The notes: generated by a model from the letters alone, not told the origin. 64,000 nucleotides of DNA from Megaustenia siamemsis (GCA_032433765.1 JAVIAB010000124.1:75634119-75698118), one strand, 5' to 3'. Counted from the stretch's first letter, positions 13,408 to 26,710 are shown. Translations and numbers: made by a program.

Positions 13408-15942
13408 CTGTGATCGGTCTATTCTAGACTATAGAAATGTCATATGATATGTGATCGGTCTATTCTAGATTATAGGAATGTCATATGATATGTGATCGGT
13501 CTATTCTAGATTATAGAAATGTCATATATGTGATCGGTCTATTCTAGACTATAGAAATGTCATATGATATGTGATCGGTCTATTCTAGATTATAGGAATG
13601 TCATATAATATGTGATCGGTCTATTCTAGATTATAGGAATGTCATATAATATGTGATCGGTCTATTCTAGATTATAGGAATTTCATATGATATGTGATCG
13701 TTTTATTCTAGATTATAGGAATGTCATATAATATGTGATCGGTCTATTCTAGATTATAGGAATGTCATATGATATGTGATCGGACTATTCTAGATTATAG
13801 GAATGTCATATGATATGTGATCGGTCTATTCTAGATTATAGGAATGTCATATACTATGTGATCGGTCTATTCTAGACTATAGAAATGTCATATGATATGT
13901 GAACGGTCTATTCTAGACTATAGAAATGTCATATGATATGTGATCGGTCTATTCTAGACTATAGAAATGTCATATGATATGTGATTGGTCTATTCTAGAC
14001 TATAGAAATGTCATATGATATGTGATCGGTCTATTCTAGATTATAGGAATGTCATATAATATGTGATTGGTCTATTCTAGATTATAGGAATGTCATATGA
14101 TATGTGAACGGTCTATTCTAGACTATAGAAATGTCATATGATATGTGATCGGTCTATTCTAGACTATAGAAATGTCATATGATATGTGATCGGTCTATTC
14201 TAGATTATAGGAATGTCATATGATATGTGATCGGTCTATTCTAGACTATAGAAATGTCATATGATATGTGATCGGTCTATTCTAGATTATAGGAATGTCA
14301 TATGATATGTGATCGGTCTATTCTAGACTATAGAAATGTCATATCATATGTGATCGGCCTATTCTAGATTATAGAAATGTTATATGATATGTGATTGGTC
14401 TATTCTAGACTATAGAAATGTCATATGATATGTGATCGGCCTATTCTAGATTATAGAAATGTTATATGATATGTGATTGGTCTATTCTAGATTATAGGAA
14501 TGTCATATGATATGTGATCGGTCCATTATAGATTATAGGAATGTCATATGATATGTGATCGGTCTATTCTAGATTATAGGAATGTCATATGATATGTGAT
14601 CGGTCTATTCTAGATTATAGGAATGTCATATACTATGTGATCGGTCTATTCTAGACTATAGAAATGTCATATGATATGTGAACGGTCTATTCTAGACTAT
14701 AGAAATGTCATATGATATGTGATCGGTCTATTCTAGACTATAGAAATGTTATATGATATGTGATTGGTCTATTCTAGACTATAGAAATGTCATATGATAT
14801 GTGATCGGTCCATTCTAGATTATAGGAATGGCTTATGGTATGTGATCGTTTTATTCTAGATTATAGGAATGTCATATGATATATGATCGGTCAATTCTAG
14901 ACTATAGAAATGTCATATGATATGTGATCAGTCTATTCTAGATTATAGGAATGTCATATAATATGTGATTGGTCTATTCTAGATTATAGGAATGTCATAT
15001 GATATGTGATCAATCTATTCTAGATTATAGGAATGTTATATGATATGTGATCGTTGTATTCTAGATTATAGGAATGTCATATGATATGTGATCGGTCTAT
15101 TCTAGATTATAGGAATGTTATATGATATGTGATCGGTGTATTCTAGATTATAGGAATGTCATATGATATGTGATCGGTCCATTCTAGATTATAGGAAAGT
15201 CATATGATATGTGATCGGTCTATTCTAGATTATAGGAATGTCATATGATATGTGATCGGTCTATTCTAGATTATAGGAATGTCATATACTATGTGATCGG
15301 TCTATTCTAGACTATAGAAATGTCATATGATATGTGAACGGTCTATTCTAGACTATAGAAATGTCATATGATATGTGATCGGTCTATTCTAGACTATAGA
15401 AATGTTATATGATATGTGATTGGTCTATTCTAGACTATAGAAATGTCATATGATATGTGATCGGTTCATTCTAGATTATAGGAATGGCATATGGTATGTG
15501 ATCGTTTTATTCTAGATTATAGGAATGTCATATGATATATGATCGGTCAATTCTAGACTATAGAAATGTCATATGATATGTGATCAGTCTATTTTAGATT
15601 ATAGGAATGCCATATAATATGTGATTGGTCTATTCTAGATTATAGGAATGTCATATGATATGTGATCAATCTATTCTAGATTATAGGAATGTTATATGAT
15701 ATGTGATCGGTGTATTCTAGATTATAGGAATGTTATATGATATGTGATCGGTCTATTCTAGATTATAGGAATGTTATATGATATGTGATCGGTGTATTCT
15801 AGATTATAGGAATGTCATATGATATGTGATTGGTCTATTCTAGATTATAGGAATGTTATATGATATGTGATTGGTCTATTCTAGATTATAGGAATGTCAT
15901 ATGATATGTGATTGGTCTATTCTAGATTATAGGAATGTCTAG
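13408..15942. repeat. 41 bp minisatellite, about 62 copies (left block)
   Basis: Unit of 41 bp reading GTGATCGGTCTATTCTAGAT, then TATAGGAATGTCATATGATA. Two main subtypes alternate in runs: GATTATAGGAAT and GACTATAGAAAT. CTATTCTAGACTATAG is almost self-complementary. Blocks near 14560-14900 and 15220-15560 share the same subtype order, indicating a larger duplication of about 660 bp. The array is interrupted at 15943 by a retroelement and resumes at 17444. Confidence 0.97.
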
Positions 15943-15949
15943 GGATATG

Positions 15950-17343
15950 AATAAAATAGCAACGAGGGAAATATTGTCACAATTATGATACAGAAATATA
16001 AGCAATAAGGTTGGCAATAGAAAAACTGCTGAACAGTAATCTTAGTCCACAGCCGGTAGTGTTTTTGACAGATGCAAGATCAGTACTCCAGGCACTACAA
16101 TCCAGAAAATTACCACATCTGCAGACCTTATTGACTGAACTCTGCAAGCACCACAGGGTTGCCCTGCAGTGGATACCATCTCACTGTGGAATACCAGGAA
16201 ATGAGAAAGCAGATCAGTTGGCAAAGGAAGGTTCAACAGGCACACAACTAGATACACCGGTTACATACCATCATAAGAAACAGATAATCAAATCAATCAG
16301 AGGACCACAAGCCCCAAATCAGGATGCCTTTCATAATATGAATAGATATGAACATCATCATCATCGAGTGCCATCTCCGCAACGAAGGTTGGCTACCATG
16401 GAGCGCCATTCTGCTCTGTCTCTTGCTTTGATGGTGCAGGTTGTCATAGTCTGATTTGTCTATCTTTTGATGTTACTCGTCCATGTTAATCTTGGTCTGT
16501 CTCTGCCTCTTTTACCTTGTATTTTCCCCTCCAGGATTACTTTCAGTAGGCTGTTGTGTCTTTTAACATGGCCCAAGAATCGCATTTGTCTTGTTGTGAT
16601 TGTGTCCAGTAGTTCTCTTTTCATTTTTAGTTTCATTTTTGTTTTAAGACTTCATCGTTTGTTTTCTTTTCCTTCCATCCAATTCTACCTATTCTTCTAT
16701 ATATCCACATTTCAAAGGCTTCAATTCTCTGTCCTGTTTTCTTGTCTAATGTCCATGGTTCAGCACCATATAGGAATATTGAGAAGATGTAACATTTTGC
16801 TATTCTTAGTTTTAGCTCTGGTGTTATTTGTTTTGATGTTAGTATGTTCTTCATGACATTAAAATTACTTTTTGCCATTCCCACTCTTTTGTTTATTTCA
16901 GTTGTACATCTTCCATCACTGGTTATAGTATGTCCAAGGTAGTTGTAGTTCTGAACTGTCTCCAGGTCTATTCCATCAATTTTTATATCCACTTGTGGGT
17001 TTTGAGTATTTTCTTTGTTTATGATCATAGTTTTAGTCTTTTTGATATTCATATCTAGGAGATATGAACAAGTTATTACTATATGCCTCAGAACAGGACA
17101 CAATCGATTCCATGGTCATATGTATACAAAATTCAAGATCGGCACCCCAACTGCTTGTACATGTGGACAGGCACCCCAGACTGCTGAACACATACTTCAA
17201 GACTGCACTGAATATAGTAGACTGAGGAAAATCCATTGGCCCATAGATACAACACTACAGACAAAACTATATGGGCCACTGCAAGAATTACAAAAGACAG
17301 TAAAATTTATACAGGAAACGACATTGCAGATATAGACAATACT
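15950..17343 (+). pseudogene. Non-LTR retrotransposon 3' end with RNase H domain (interrupted)
   Basis: The plus strand encodes an RNase H type I domain and the tail of a non-LTR retrotransposon. Visible motifs are AIEKLL, FLTDARSVLQAL (catalytic Asp), WIPSHCGIPGNEKADQLAKE (His and final Asp), then after the nested insertion LRTGHNRFH, a CxC...HxxxxC knuckle (ACTCGQAPQTAEHILQDC) and a stop near 17335. The two coding parts, 16011-16353 and 17060-17335, are in the same frame once the nested fragment is ignored. No frameshift is visible, so this copy was fairly young when it was hit. It ends in a GGAT/GGTG simple repeat and is embedded in the 41 bp minisatellite. The rest of the element (endonuclease, RT) is missing by 5' truncation. 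Confidence 0.9.
16354..17059 (-). mobile_element. Nested 5'-truncated non-LTR insertion with 10 bp TSD
   Basis: A 706 bp fragment in antisense to its host element. On the minus strand it encodes RT C-terminal sequence (MNIKKTKTMIINKE, YNYLGHTITSDG, YGAEPWTLD, FEMWIYRRIGRIGW) and ends in a (GAT)n tail after GCGGAGATGGCACTC. The host sequence AGATATGAAC occurs at 16344-16353 and again at 17060-17069, a perfect 10 bp target-site duplication. The 5' break lies at CTAGATATGAATATC, matching position 60418 of the longer copy at 59.8-61.1 kb. Confidence 0.93.
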
Positions 17344-17368
17344 TCAGGCGAACGAAACATAGAAAGAT

Positions 17369-17436
17369 AGATGGATGGATGGATGGATGGGTGGGTGGGT
17401 GGGTGGGTGGGTGGGTGGGTGGGTGGATGGATGTAT
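17369..17436. repeat. (GGAT)n/(GGTG)n microsatellite tail
   Basis: Tetranucleotide tract of GATG then GGTG units directly after the RNase H element's stop region. Its position fits a 3' tail of that retrotransposon. The G-rich strand is the plus strand. Confidence 0.85.
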
Positions 17437-17443
17437 GGATATG

Positions 17444-18190
17444 TCCTATGATATGTGATTGGTCTATTCTAGACTATAGAAATGTCATATGATGTGTGAT
17501 TGGTCTATTCTAGACTATAGAAATGTCATATGATGTGTGATTGGTCTATTCTAGACTATAGAAATGTCATATGATGTGTGATTGGTCTATTCTAGACTAT
17601 AGAAGTGTCATATGATGTGTGATTGGTCTATTCTAGACTATAGAAATGTCATATGATGTGTGATTGGTCTATTCTAGACTATAGAAGTGTCATATGATGT
17701 GTGATTGGTCTATTCTAGACTATAGAAGTGTCATATGATGTGTGATTGGTCTATTCTAGACTATAGAAGTGTCATATGATGTGTTATTGGTCTATTCTAG
17801 ACTATAGAAGTGTCATATGATGTGTGATTGGTCTATTCTAGAATATAGAAGTGTCATATGATGTGTGATTGGTCTATTCTAGACTATAGAAGTGTCATAT
17901 GATGTGTGATTGGTGTATTCTAGACTATAGAGGTGTCATATGATATGTGATTGGTCTATTCTAGACTATAGACATGTCATATGATGTGTGATTGGTCTAT
18001 TCTAGACTATAGAAATGTCATATGATGTGTGATTGGTGTATTCTAGACTATAGACATGTCATATGATGTGTGATTGGTCTATTCTAGACTATAGAAATGG
18101 CATATGATATGTGATTGGTCTATTCTAGACTATAGATATGTCATATGAAGTGTGATTGGTGTATTCTAGACTCTAGATATGTCATATGAT
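17444..18190. repeat. 41 bp minisatellite, about 18 copies (right block)
   Basis: Continuation of the repeat at 13408-15942 after the retroelement. Nearly all units here are the GATTGG / GACTATAGAAGTG / GATGTG subtype, which is rare or absent on the left side. The two halves have therefore been homogenised separately. Confidence 0.96.
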
Positions 18191-18268
18191 CAATGTGTTG
18201 TCTAAAAGTCAGCTCCTAGACCTGTGTCTGTTCTCTCTTGGATATTTCTGTTACTGTATCTTTTATAT

Positions 18269-19482
18269 TTTATCCATCTATTCATTGCAACACATCAGCA
18301 CTTGTTTTATCCATCAGTTCATTGTAGTAAATCAGCACTTGTTTTATCCATCAGTTCATTGTAGTAAATCAGCACTTGTTTTATCCATCAGTTCTTTCCA
18401 ATATATCAGCACTTGTTTTATCCATCAGTTCTTTCCAATATATCAGCACTTGTTTTATCCATCAGTTCATTGTAGTAAATCAGCACTTGTTTTATCCATC
18501 AGTTCTTTCCAATATATCAGCACTTGTTTTATCCATCAGTTCTTTCCAATATATCAGCACTTGTTTTATCCATCAGTTCATTGTAGTAAATCAGCACTTG
18601 TTTTATTCATCAGTCCATAAACAATAAATCAGCACTTGTTTTATTCATCAGTCCATAAACAATAAATCAGCACTTGTTTTATTCATCAGTCCATAAACAA
18701 TAAATCAGCACTTGTTTTATTCATCAGTCCATAAACAATAAATCAGCACTTGTTTTATTCATCAGTCCATAAACAATAAATCAGCACTTGTTTTATTCAT
18801 CAGTCCATAAACAATAAATCAGCACTTGTTTTATTTATCAGTCCATAAACAATAAATCAGCACTTGTTTTATTCATCAGTCCATAAACAATAAATCAGCA
18901 CTTGTTTTATTCATCAGTCCATAAACAATAAATCAGCACTTGTTTTATTCATCAGTCCATAAACAATAAATCAGCACTTGTTTTATTCATCAGTCCATAA
19001 ACAATAAATCAGCACTTGTTTTATTCATCAGTCCATAAACAATAAATCAGCACTTGTTTTATCCATCAGTTCATTGTAGTAAATCAGCACTTGTTTTATT
19101 CATCAGTCCATAAACAATAAATCAGCACTTGTTTTATTCATCAGTCCATAAACAATAAATCAGCACTTGTTTTATTCATCAGTCCATAAACAATAAATCA
19201 GCACTTGTTTATCCATCAGTTCATTGTAGTAAATCAGCACTTGTTTTATTCATCAGTCCATAAACAATATATCAGCACTTGTTTTATTCATCAGTTCATT
19301 GTAGTAAATCAGCACTTGTTTTATTCACCAGTCCATGAACAATAAATCAGCACTTGTTTTATCCTCCAGTTCATTACGATACATCAGCACTTGTTTTATC
19401 CTCCAGTTCATTACGATACATCAGCACTTGTTTTATCCTCCAGTTCATTACGATACATCAGCACTTGTTTTATCCATCAGCA
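18269..19482. repeat. 38 bp minisatellite, about 32 copies
   Basis: Unit AAATCAGCACTTGTTTTATT then CATCAGTCCATAAACAAT. Flanking subtypes carry TTCATTGTAGT, TTCTTTCCAATAT or TTCATTACGATAC in place of CCATAAACAAT. The central stretch (about 18610-19060) is almost perfectly homogeneous while both edges are diverse. Confidence 0.96.
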
Positions 19483-20090
19483 TTGATGTAATCTGTCAGC
19501 GAGGGACCAACCAACAAAAAGAGAAAATTGCAAAGACATTTCAACATTTGTGTATTTTGTGGTTGAATTCTCTGTAGCAGAGAAGTTGTAGAACTACCGC
19601 TGAGGCGATGGGTGGGACACAGCGTCACTGGAGATATGTTTCTATCGTTATTGGCAGACTCATTATTGACAGGCACGACAGCAAAGCTACTGGTCCTGTG
19701 GTAGGGAAGACATGATACCATTGTTGGGAGCAGCTTCATCTGTGACCGAGTGGGTGTTTGCGTGTGTGTACGATCTGTTTTCCGGTGTTGGGGCGTTTTT
19801 TGGCTGCACTCTATGTGTGTGTGTGTGTGCATGGCTGAAAATAGAGTTCCGGTAAAATAGTTATTCTTGTTGAAAACATTCTCGATGGCGAGGTACAGGA
19901 GAGGGAGAAACGGGAAAAGGGGGAGGGGACAGTTGATGAGGTTCCACGAGATTAGAAATACCGAGATTTTGCGATAAGATAAAGTGCAGTCTCGGCGGTG
20001 AAGATTGTCTGTAATGGATGTACAACATTTTCTGTTTCTGACATAAAGTACAACCATGAAGGATCATATAATGAGAGCCTCTTCATGTTA
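19483..20090. other. Unique 600 bp, no gene recognised
   Basis: Single-copy sequence with a short (GT)n tract near 19815-19828. A 195-codon minus-strand open frame (19470-20057) spans it, but it starts close to the downstream array, ends in repeat-derived residues and has no domain I can name. Confidence 0.55.
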
Positions 20091-20873
20091 CTCTCCACTT
20101 GTAACATTGTTGTTGTATTGTCCTTGCTATCATTTCTCCACTTGTAACATTGTTTTTGTAATGTCCTTGCTATCATCTCTCCACTTGTAACATTGTTGTT
20201 GTATTGTCCTTGATATCATCTCTCCACTTGTAACATTGTTGTTGTATTGTCCTTGCTATCATCTCTCCACTTGTAACATTTGTAACATTGTTGTCGTATT
20301 GTCCTTGCTATCATCTCTCCACTTGTAACATTGTTGTTGTATTGTCCTTGCTATCATCTCTCCACTTGTAACATTTGTAACATTGTTGTTGTATTGTCCT
20401 TGCTATCATCTCTCCACTTGTAACATTTGTAACATTGTTGTTGTATTGTCCTTGCTATCATCTCTCCACTTGTAACATTTGTAACATTGTTGTTGTATTG
20501 TCCTTGCTATCATCTCTCCACTTGTAACATTGTTGTTGTATTGTCCTTGCTATCATCTCTCCACTTGTAACATTTGTAACATTGTTGTTGTATTGTCCTT
20601 GCTATCATTTCTCCACTTGTAACATTGTTTTTGTAATGTCCTTGCTATCATCTCTCCACTTGTAACATTGTTGTTGTATTGTCCTTGATATCATCTCTCC
20701 ACTTGTAACATTGTTGTTGTATTGTCCTTGCTATCATCTCTCCACTTGTAACATTTGTAACATTGTTGTCGTATTGTCCTTGCTATCATCTCTCCACTTG
20801 TAACATTGTTGTTGTATTGTCCTTGATATCATCTCTCCACTTGTAACATTGTTGTTGTATTGTCCTTGCTATT
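20091..20873. repeat. 43/52 bp minisatellite, about 17 copies
   Basis: Unit of 43 bp (CCACTTGTAACATTGTTGTT then GTATTGTCCTTGCTATCATC and TCT), plus a 52 bp variant with an internal duplication of TTTGTAACA. A run of units around 20091-20330 recurs near 20600-20830 in the same order, so a block of several units has duplicated. Confidence 0.95.
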
Positions 20874-20929
20874 ATAACATGTTTGGCTGGGTCTTCATGT
20901 TCATCCACTGACTATATTTCTTTCCTTTT

Positions 20930-23790
20930 AGCTTCCCACTTACATTAATGTCTGTCTGTCTTAATGTTAACTTCCAACTTACACTATGTCTGTCTTAATG
21001 TTAACTTCCAACTTACATTAAGTGCCTGTCTTAATGTTAGTTTCCCACTTACATTAGTGCCTGTCTTAATGTTAACTTCCCTCTTACATTAATGTCTATC
21101 TGTCTTAATGTTAACTTCCAACTTACACACACTAGTGCCTGCCTGTCTGTCTGTCTGAATGTTTTTTTTTTCTACTTACATTACTATCTGTATGTCTTAA
21201 TGTTAACTTTCAACGTATATTATTGTCTGTCCCACTGACTTAGTGTAAACTTTCCATTTACATTATTGTCTGCCTGCCTGTCTTGATGTTAACTTTCCAT
21301 TTAATTATTGTCTGCCTGCCTGTCTTGATGTTAACTTTCCATTTAATTATTGTCTGCGTGCCTGTCTTGATGTTAACTTTCCATTTTAATTATTGTCTGC
21401 CTGTCTGTCTTGATGTTAACTTTCCACTTAATTATTGTCTGCCTGCCTGTCTTGATGTTAACTTTCCATTTAATTATTGTCTGCCTGGTCTGTCTTGATG
21501 TTAACTTTCCACTTAATTATTGTCTGCCTGCCTGTCTTGATGTTAACTTTCCATTTAATTATTGTCTGCCTGCCTGTGTTCATGTTAACTTTCCACTTAA
21601 TTATTGTCTGCCTGCCTGTCTTGATGTTAACTTTCCACTTAATTAGTGTCTGCCTGGTCTGTCTTGATGTTAACTTTCCATTTAATTATTGTCTGCCTGG
21701 TCTGTCTTGATGTTAACTTTCCACTTAATTATTGCCTACCTGTCTGTCTTCATGTTAACTTACCACTTAATTATTGTCAGCCTGTCTGTCTGGATGTTAA
21801 CTTTCCACTTAATTATTGTCTGCCTGTCTGTCTTGATGTTAACTTACCACTTAATTATTGTCTGCCTGTCTGTCTTGATGTTAACTTACCACTTAATTAT
21901 TGTCAGCCTGTCTGTCTGGATGTTAACTTACCACTTAATTATTGTCAGCCTGTCTGTCTTGATGTTAACTTACCACTTAATTATTGTCAGCCTGTCTGTC
22001 TGGATGTTAACTTACCACTTAATTATTGTCAGCCTGTCTGTCTTGATGTTAACTTACCACTTAATTATTGTCTGCCTGTCTGTCTTGATGTTAACTTTCC
22101 ACTTAATTATTGTCTGCCTGTCTGTCTGGATGTTAACTTACCACTTAATTATTGTCTGCCTGTCTGTCTGGATGTTAACTTACCACTTAATTATTGTCTG
22201 CCTGTCTGTCTGGATGTTAACTTACCACTTAATTATTGTCTGCCTGTCTGTCTTGATGTTAACTTACCACTTAATTATTGTCTGCCTGCCTATATGTCTT
22301 GATGTTAACTTACCACTTAATTATTGTCTGCCTGTCTGTCTTGATGTTAACTTACCACTTAATTATTGTCTGCCTGTCTGTCTTGATGTTAACTTACCAC
22401 TTAATTATTGTCTGCCTGCCTATATGTCTTGATGTTAACTTACCACTTAATTATTGTCTGCCTGTCTGTCTTGATGTTAACTTACCACTTAATTATTGTC
22501 TGCCTGTCTGTCTTGATGTTAACTTACCACTTAATTATTGTCTGCCTCCCTATATGTCTTGATGTTAACTTACCACTTAATTATTGTCTGCCTGCCTATA
22601 TGTCTTGATGTTAACTTACCACTTAATTATTGTCTGCCTGTCTGTCTTGATGTTAACTTACCACTTAATTATTGTCTGCCTGCCTATATGTCTTGATGTT
22701 AACTTACCACTTAATTATTGTCTGCCTGCCTATATGTCTTGATGTTAACTTACCACTTAATTATTGTCAGCCTGTCTGTCTGGATGTTAACTTACCACTT
22801 AATTATTGTCTGCCTGTCTGTCTGGATGTTAACTTACCACTTAATTATTGTCTGCCTGTCTGTCTGGATGTTAACTTTCCACTTAATTATTGTCTGCCTG
22901 CCTGTCTGGATGTTAACTTACCACTTAATTATTGTCTGCCTGTCTGTCTGGATGTTAACTTACCACTTAATTATTGTCTGCCTGTCTGTCTGGATGTTAA
23001 CTTTCCACTTAATTATTGTCTGCCTGTCTGTCTGGATGTTAACTTACCACTTAATTATTGTCAGCCTGTCTGTCTGGATGTTAACTTACCACTTAATTAT
23101 TGTCTGCCTGCCTGCCTTGATGTTAACTTACCACTTAATTATTGTCTGCCTGTCTGTCTTGATGTTAACTTACCACTTAATTATTGTCTGCCTGTCTGTC
23201 TTGATGTTAACTTACCACTTAATTATTGTCAGCCTGTCTGTCTGGATGTTAACTTACCACTTAATTATTGTCTGCCTGTCTGTCTGGATGTTAACTTACC
23301 ACTTAATTATTGTCTGCCTACCTGTCTGTCTTCATGTTAACTTACCACTTAATTATTGTCAGCCTGTCTGTCTTGATGTTAACTTACCACTTAATTATTG
23401 TCAGCCTGTCTGTCTGGATGTTAACTTACCACTTAATTATTGTCTGCCTGTCTGTCTTGATGTTAACTTACCACTTAATTATTGTCTGCCTGTCTGTCTT
23501 GATGTTAACTTACCACTTAATTATTGTCAGCCTGTCTGTCTGGATGTTAACTTACCACTTAATTATTGTCAGCCAGTCTGTCTGGATGTTAACTTACCAC
23601 TTAATTATTGTCTGCCTACCTGTCTGTCTTCATGTTAACTTACCACTTAATTATTGTCAGCCTGTCTGTCTTGATGTTAACTTACCACTTAATTATTGTC
23701 TGCCTGTCTGTCTTGATGTTAACTTACCACTTAATTATTGTCTGCCTGCCTGCCTTGATGTTAACTTTACACTTACAATATTGCCTGCCT
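20930..23790. repeat. 42 bp minisatellite, about 66 copies
   Basis: Unit ACCACTTAATTATTGTCTGC then CTGTCTGTCTTGATGTTAACTT; a 46 bp variant contains GCCTGCCTATATGTC. The first 350 bp are much more diverged. Because 42 is 14 codons and the plus-strand unit has few stops, it produces long open frames (up to 306 codons) such as 21646-22302 and 22718-23638. These repeat a 14-residue motif and have no protein character. GTTAAC occurs in nearly every unit. Confidence 0.97.
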
Positions 23791-25736
23791 TCTGTAAACA
23801 ATATGTTGTTAACTTTATAGTTACATCATTACTCCTTTCTGTCTCTTTGTCTTGGGATGTTACCATTGTCTCCCTGATGAGATGTGGTAAGAATTAAGAT
23901 GGTAATGAACTCATTCAAAGATTCAGTTACCTGACAGTACTTTGAACCAATGTACAAATTAGTGCTCAGTAAGAAAAAGCTGTTCAGGTTTGACCGGTAG
24001 AGAAAGGCATATGGCAAGAAAGTTCGAAATAGATGGATGAACAACGGGAAGAATATATAAATAGTTTATGCTGAAAATGTCAAAGTACGGCATTTAAGAG
24101 TACGATGTGTTTTTTTTTTTTAAATAGAAATTGTGCTCTTTGGGAAGCTAATTAGCTGATTGTGATAATTGTGGTTATTTTAATCAAATGTCCATATACG
24201 GAGCCGAAAAAAAATACGCGAAAAATTAATCGAAAGAAAAACAATTGCAGGGACATTTCATCGCAGGTAAAATTGATCACAGGAAAATACATCGCAAGTA
24301 AATTTTATCGCAAGAAAATTCATCACATAATTTTATAATTTTAGGAATTGAAAAATTAGGAGCGGCGAATACAACGTTTGTAGGACTTGAGCCGACAATT
24401 CAAACATTATTATGATGTATCCAGTATTTTTGCAATAGTTTTCTGCGATATTTTTACCTTCAACCGCTGGTATAGGTTGTCGTCGATGTTAACTCCGTTC
24501 TCATTTCATGTTCAAATATCACAAGTCTCCAGAATGTTAAGTTCATTATGATAAATAGTTTAAATTATTAGTTTTCAATTTCAACCAAAAATCATGGACA
24601 TAATTCAATGTATCTCGATCGGCTGTATCAGGTTTGTCGCTGTCTTACAGTTAGTCTGTCTAACGAGATTGTAGAGAAATCAGACAATAAATGATTCCTG
24701 CAGGCCACAATCGTGTTTGCCAGCTGCCCTGCCAGATTGCGGATAAAACTGGTCACTTCCTGATTGGCTCACAAATGTGAATCTCGGAGGCTAAACTAAT
24801 AAGTTCCCCTCTCTGGCATGGAGACAATGTCCAGATGTGCTCGTGACGTGTCAGGGCGAAGGTCTGGGCTCGTTGAAGTCTTCCTTCTTTGCCAAATTAA
24901 CAATAATGTAATCAGTTTCAACGGAAAAAAATAAGAATCGGACGTACCATGCCACTAACAGGTTAACAAGTTCCGTTAAACGTGCAATATCTGTCGGTTA
25001 TCATCGACGATATCAAAGCATGGCGTACCTGAAAAAAAAAAGGATTGATCAAGAAAAATACAGAGTGCGACACTATGGCGCATTTTTAAATAATACTCAA
25101 ATACATAAGTTAAGTACTTTAATGCTTCAGTTAAATGCTCGGTGGATTGAGGAAACACTTGTCCATGTACTGCAGGTCCAGTAATCCTTGTCGTGCCTTC
25201 GGGTGCAGATCACATCCTGAAATCCAACACAATTTCAATACGCTAGTTATTTCAGCTCACTGTTCGTTTTTAAACACAATCTTTTTGTTTTTTTTTTAGC
25301 ATCACTTTTATTTCAAATCAGCATGATAGAGTATCATGCATGAGGGTGATCGTGTCTTCCCACAACTTTCTCGCTGTTTATCAACTCGTTTGTTTACTTC
25401 CTACCAAACACAATTCATCTATGTCCATTTAACTTCCCTTGAAAGGCGCAGCATTTTGTGGAAAGGGGCGGGGGGGGGGATTTCATTGGTAAAGGGAGCT
25501 GCAGAAGAAATGATCGCCTTGACCAAATCTGGGAGCTGCTTGTCTGTCTGTACAGCCGGACGGGTCGACGAAAGCGTGTTCGACGCGAAATAAATGCACG
25601 ATAGACTGCTGCACTAACTCCCTCCAGTAGGCGGGGCAAGAAAGAATGCATGCCTACCACTAAACGTCTTCGTTATCAGGTAGGAAAACAAATCAGTACC
25701 ATAAATAAAGAACATGCATTTCCAATATATGTCGTG
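23791..25736. other. Unique 1.9 kb AT-rich region
   Basis: No gene recognised. A small degenerate repeat occurs at about 24225-24335 (TCGCAGGTAAAATT, TCGCAAGTAAATTT and TCGCAAGAAAATTC type). Poly-T and poly-A tracts lie near 24110, 25031 and 25286, and a G9 run near 25471. Short open frames (24976-25158 minus, 25336-25593 plus) have no recognisable domain. Confidence 0.55.
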
Positions 25737-26199
25737 AAATCACATAGTGTATACATATGCTTAGTTCCTGTATGTCGAACTCACATAGCTTACAAATACG
25801 CTTAGTTTCTGTATGTTGAACTCACATAGCTTACAAATACGCTTAGTTTCTGTATGTTGAACTCACATAGCTTACAAATACGCTTAGTTCCTGTATGTCG
25901 AACTCACATAGTGTATACATATGCTTAGTTCCTGTATGTCGAACTCACATAGCTTACAAATACGCTTAGTTTCTGTATGTTGAACTCACATAGTGTATAA
26001 ACAAGCTTAGTTCCTGTATGTCGAACTCACATAGTGTATAAACTAGCTTAGTTCTTGTATGTTGAACTCACATAGTGTATAAACAAGCTTAGTTCCTGTA
26101 TGTTGAACTCACATAGTGTATAAACAAGCTTAGTTCTTGTATGTTGAACTCACATAGTGTATAAACAAGCTTAGTTCCTGTATGTCGATCACACAGATT
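25737..26199. repeat. 41-43 bp minisatellite, proximal block, about 11 copies
   Basis: Units such as CACATAGTGTATAAACAAGC then TTAGTTCCTGTATGTCGAACT. They align with the 43 bp units of 26711-30690 (CACACAGTGTATGAACATCC then TTAATTCCTGACTGTATATC), so both are one family. They are split by a retrotransposon fragment at 26200-26710. Confidence 0.93.
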
Positions 26200-26710
26200 C
26201 TTCTTCAACCTTTCAGCTCCCTGTGGAGCATAGGTCTTCAACAAACACTTTCCAAGCCGTTCTTTTCTTGTTAATCTTTTTAGATCGTTCCATGTCTTCC
26301 CCATCATCTTCATCTCTCCTTCTATCTGTCTTCTCCAAGAATTCCTTGCTCTTCCTCTTTGTATATTCCCTTGGGGATTCCAAAAAAGGGCCTGTTGTGT
26401 AAATACTCTCAGTTGGCCTCAGCAGTGTGTGTCCTATCCAGCGTCGTCGTCTTCACTGTCTCTCTTTATCCACTGGTATTTGACTGGTACATTTCCATAA
26501 TTCTAAGTTAGTGGTTTTGTCCTGCCATTTCCATCCGTTTATTCTGCATAAGTATCCATTAATGAAAGTATGTATCTTCATGATTATCATTTTAGTTCTC
26601 CATGTTTCACAGCCATATAATAGGACTGACAACATTAGAGTTGATAATTTTATTTTAAAAATATTTTTTTAATTTACATTTTTAAATTTTCAACTGCAAT
26701 AAATTTTCAA
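26200..26710 (-). pseudogene. 5'-truncated non-LTR fragment with 9 bp TSD
   Basis: The minus strand encodes a non-LTR RT C-terminus: SVLLYGCETWRTK near its 5' end, NGWKWQDKTTN, RRRWIGHTLLRP, TAWKVFVEDLCSTGS and a stop, followed by a GAAGAAG tail. At least one frameshift separates the pieces. The host repeat sequence ACACAGATT is found on both sides (26191-26199 and 26711-26719), consistent with insertion into the 43 bp array with a 9 bp duplication. This element is the single-copy form of the sequence that is tandemly amplified at 55806-58112. Confidence 0.88.

Noticed and set aside
19470..20057. 195-codon minus-strand open frame as a host gene
   Set aside because: No domain, no clear start or splice context, low-complexity His/Thr stretch from a GT tract, and repeat-derived C-terminus.
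3258..23790. Six-base palindromes in nearly every array unit (ACTAGT, AACGTT, AGTACT, TCTAGA, GTTAAC) as a common functional signal
   Set aside because: A 40 bp unit is expected to hold a six-base palindrome about half the time by chance, and the palindromes differ between arrays.
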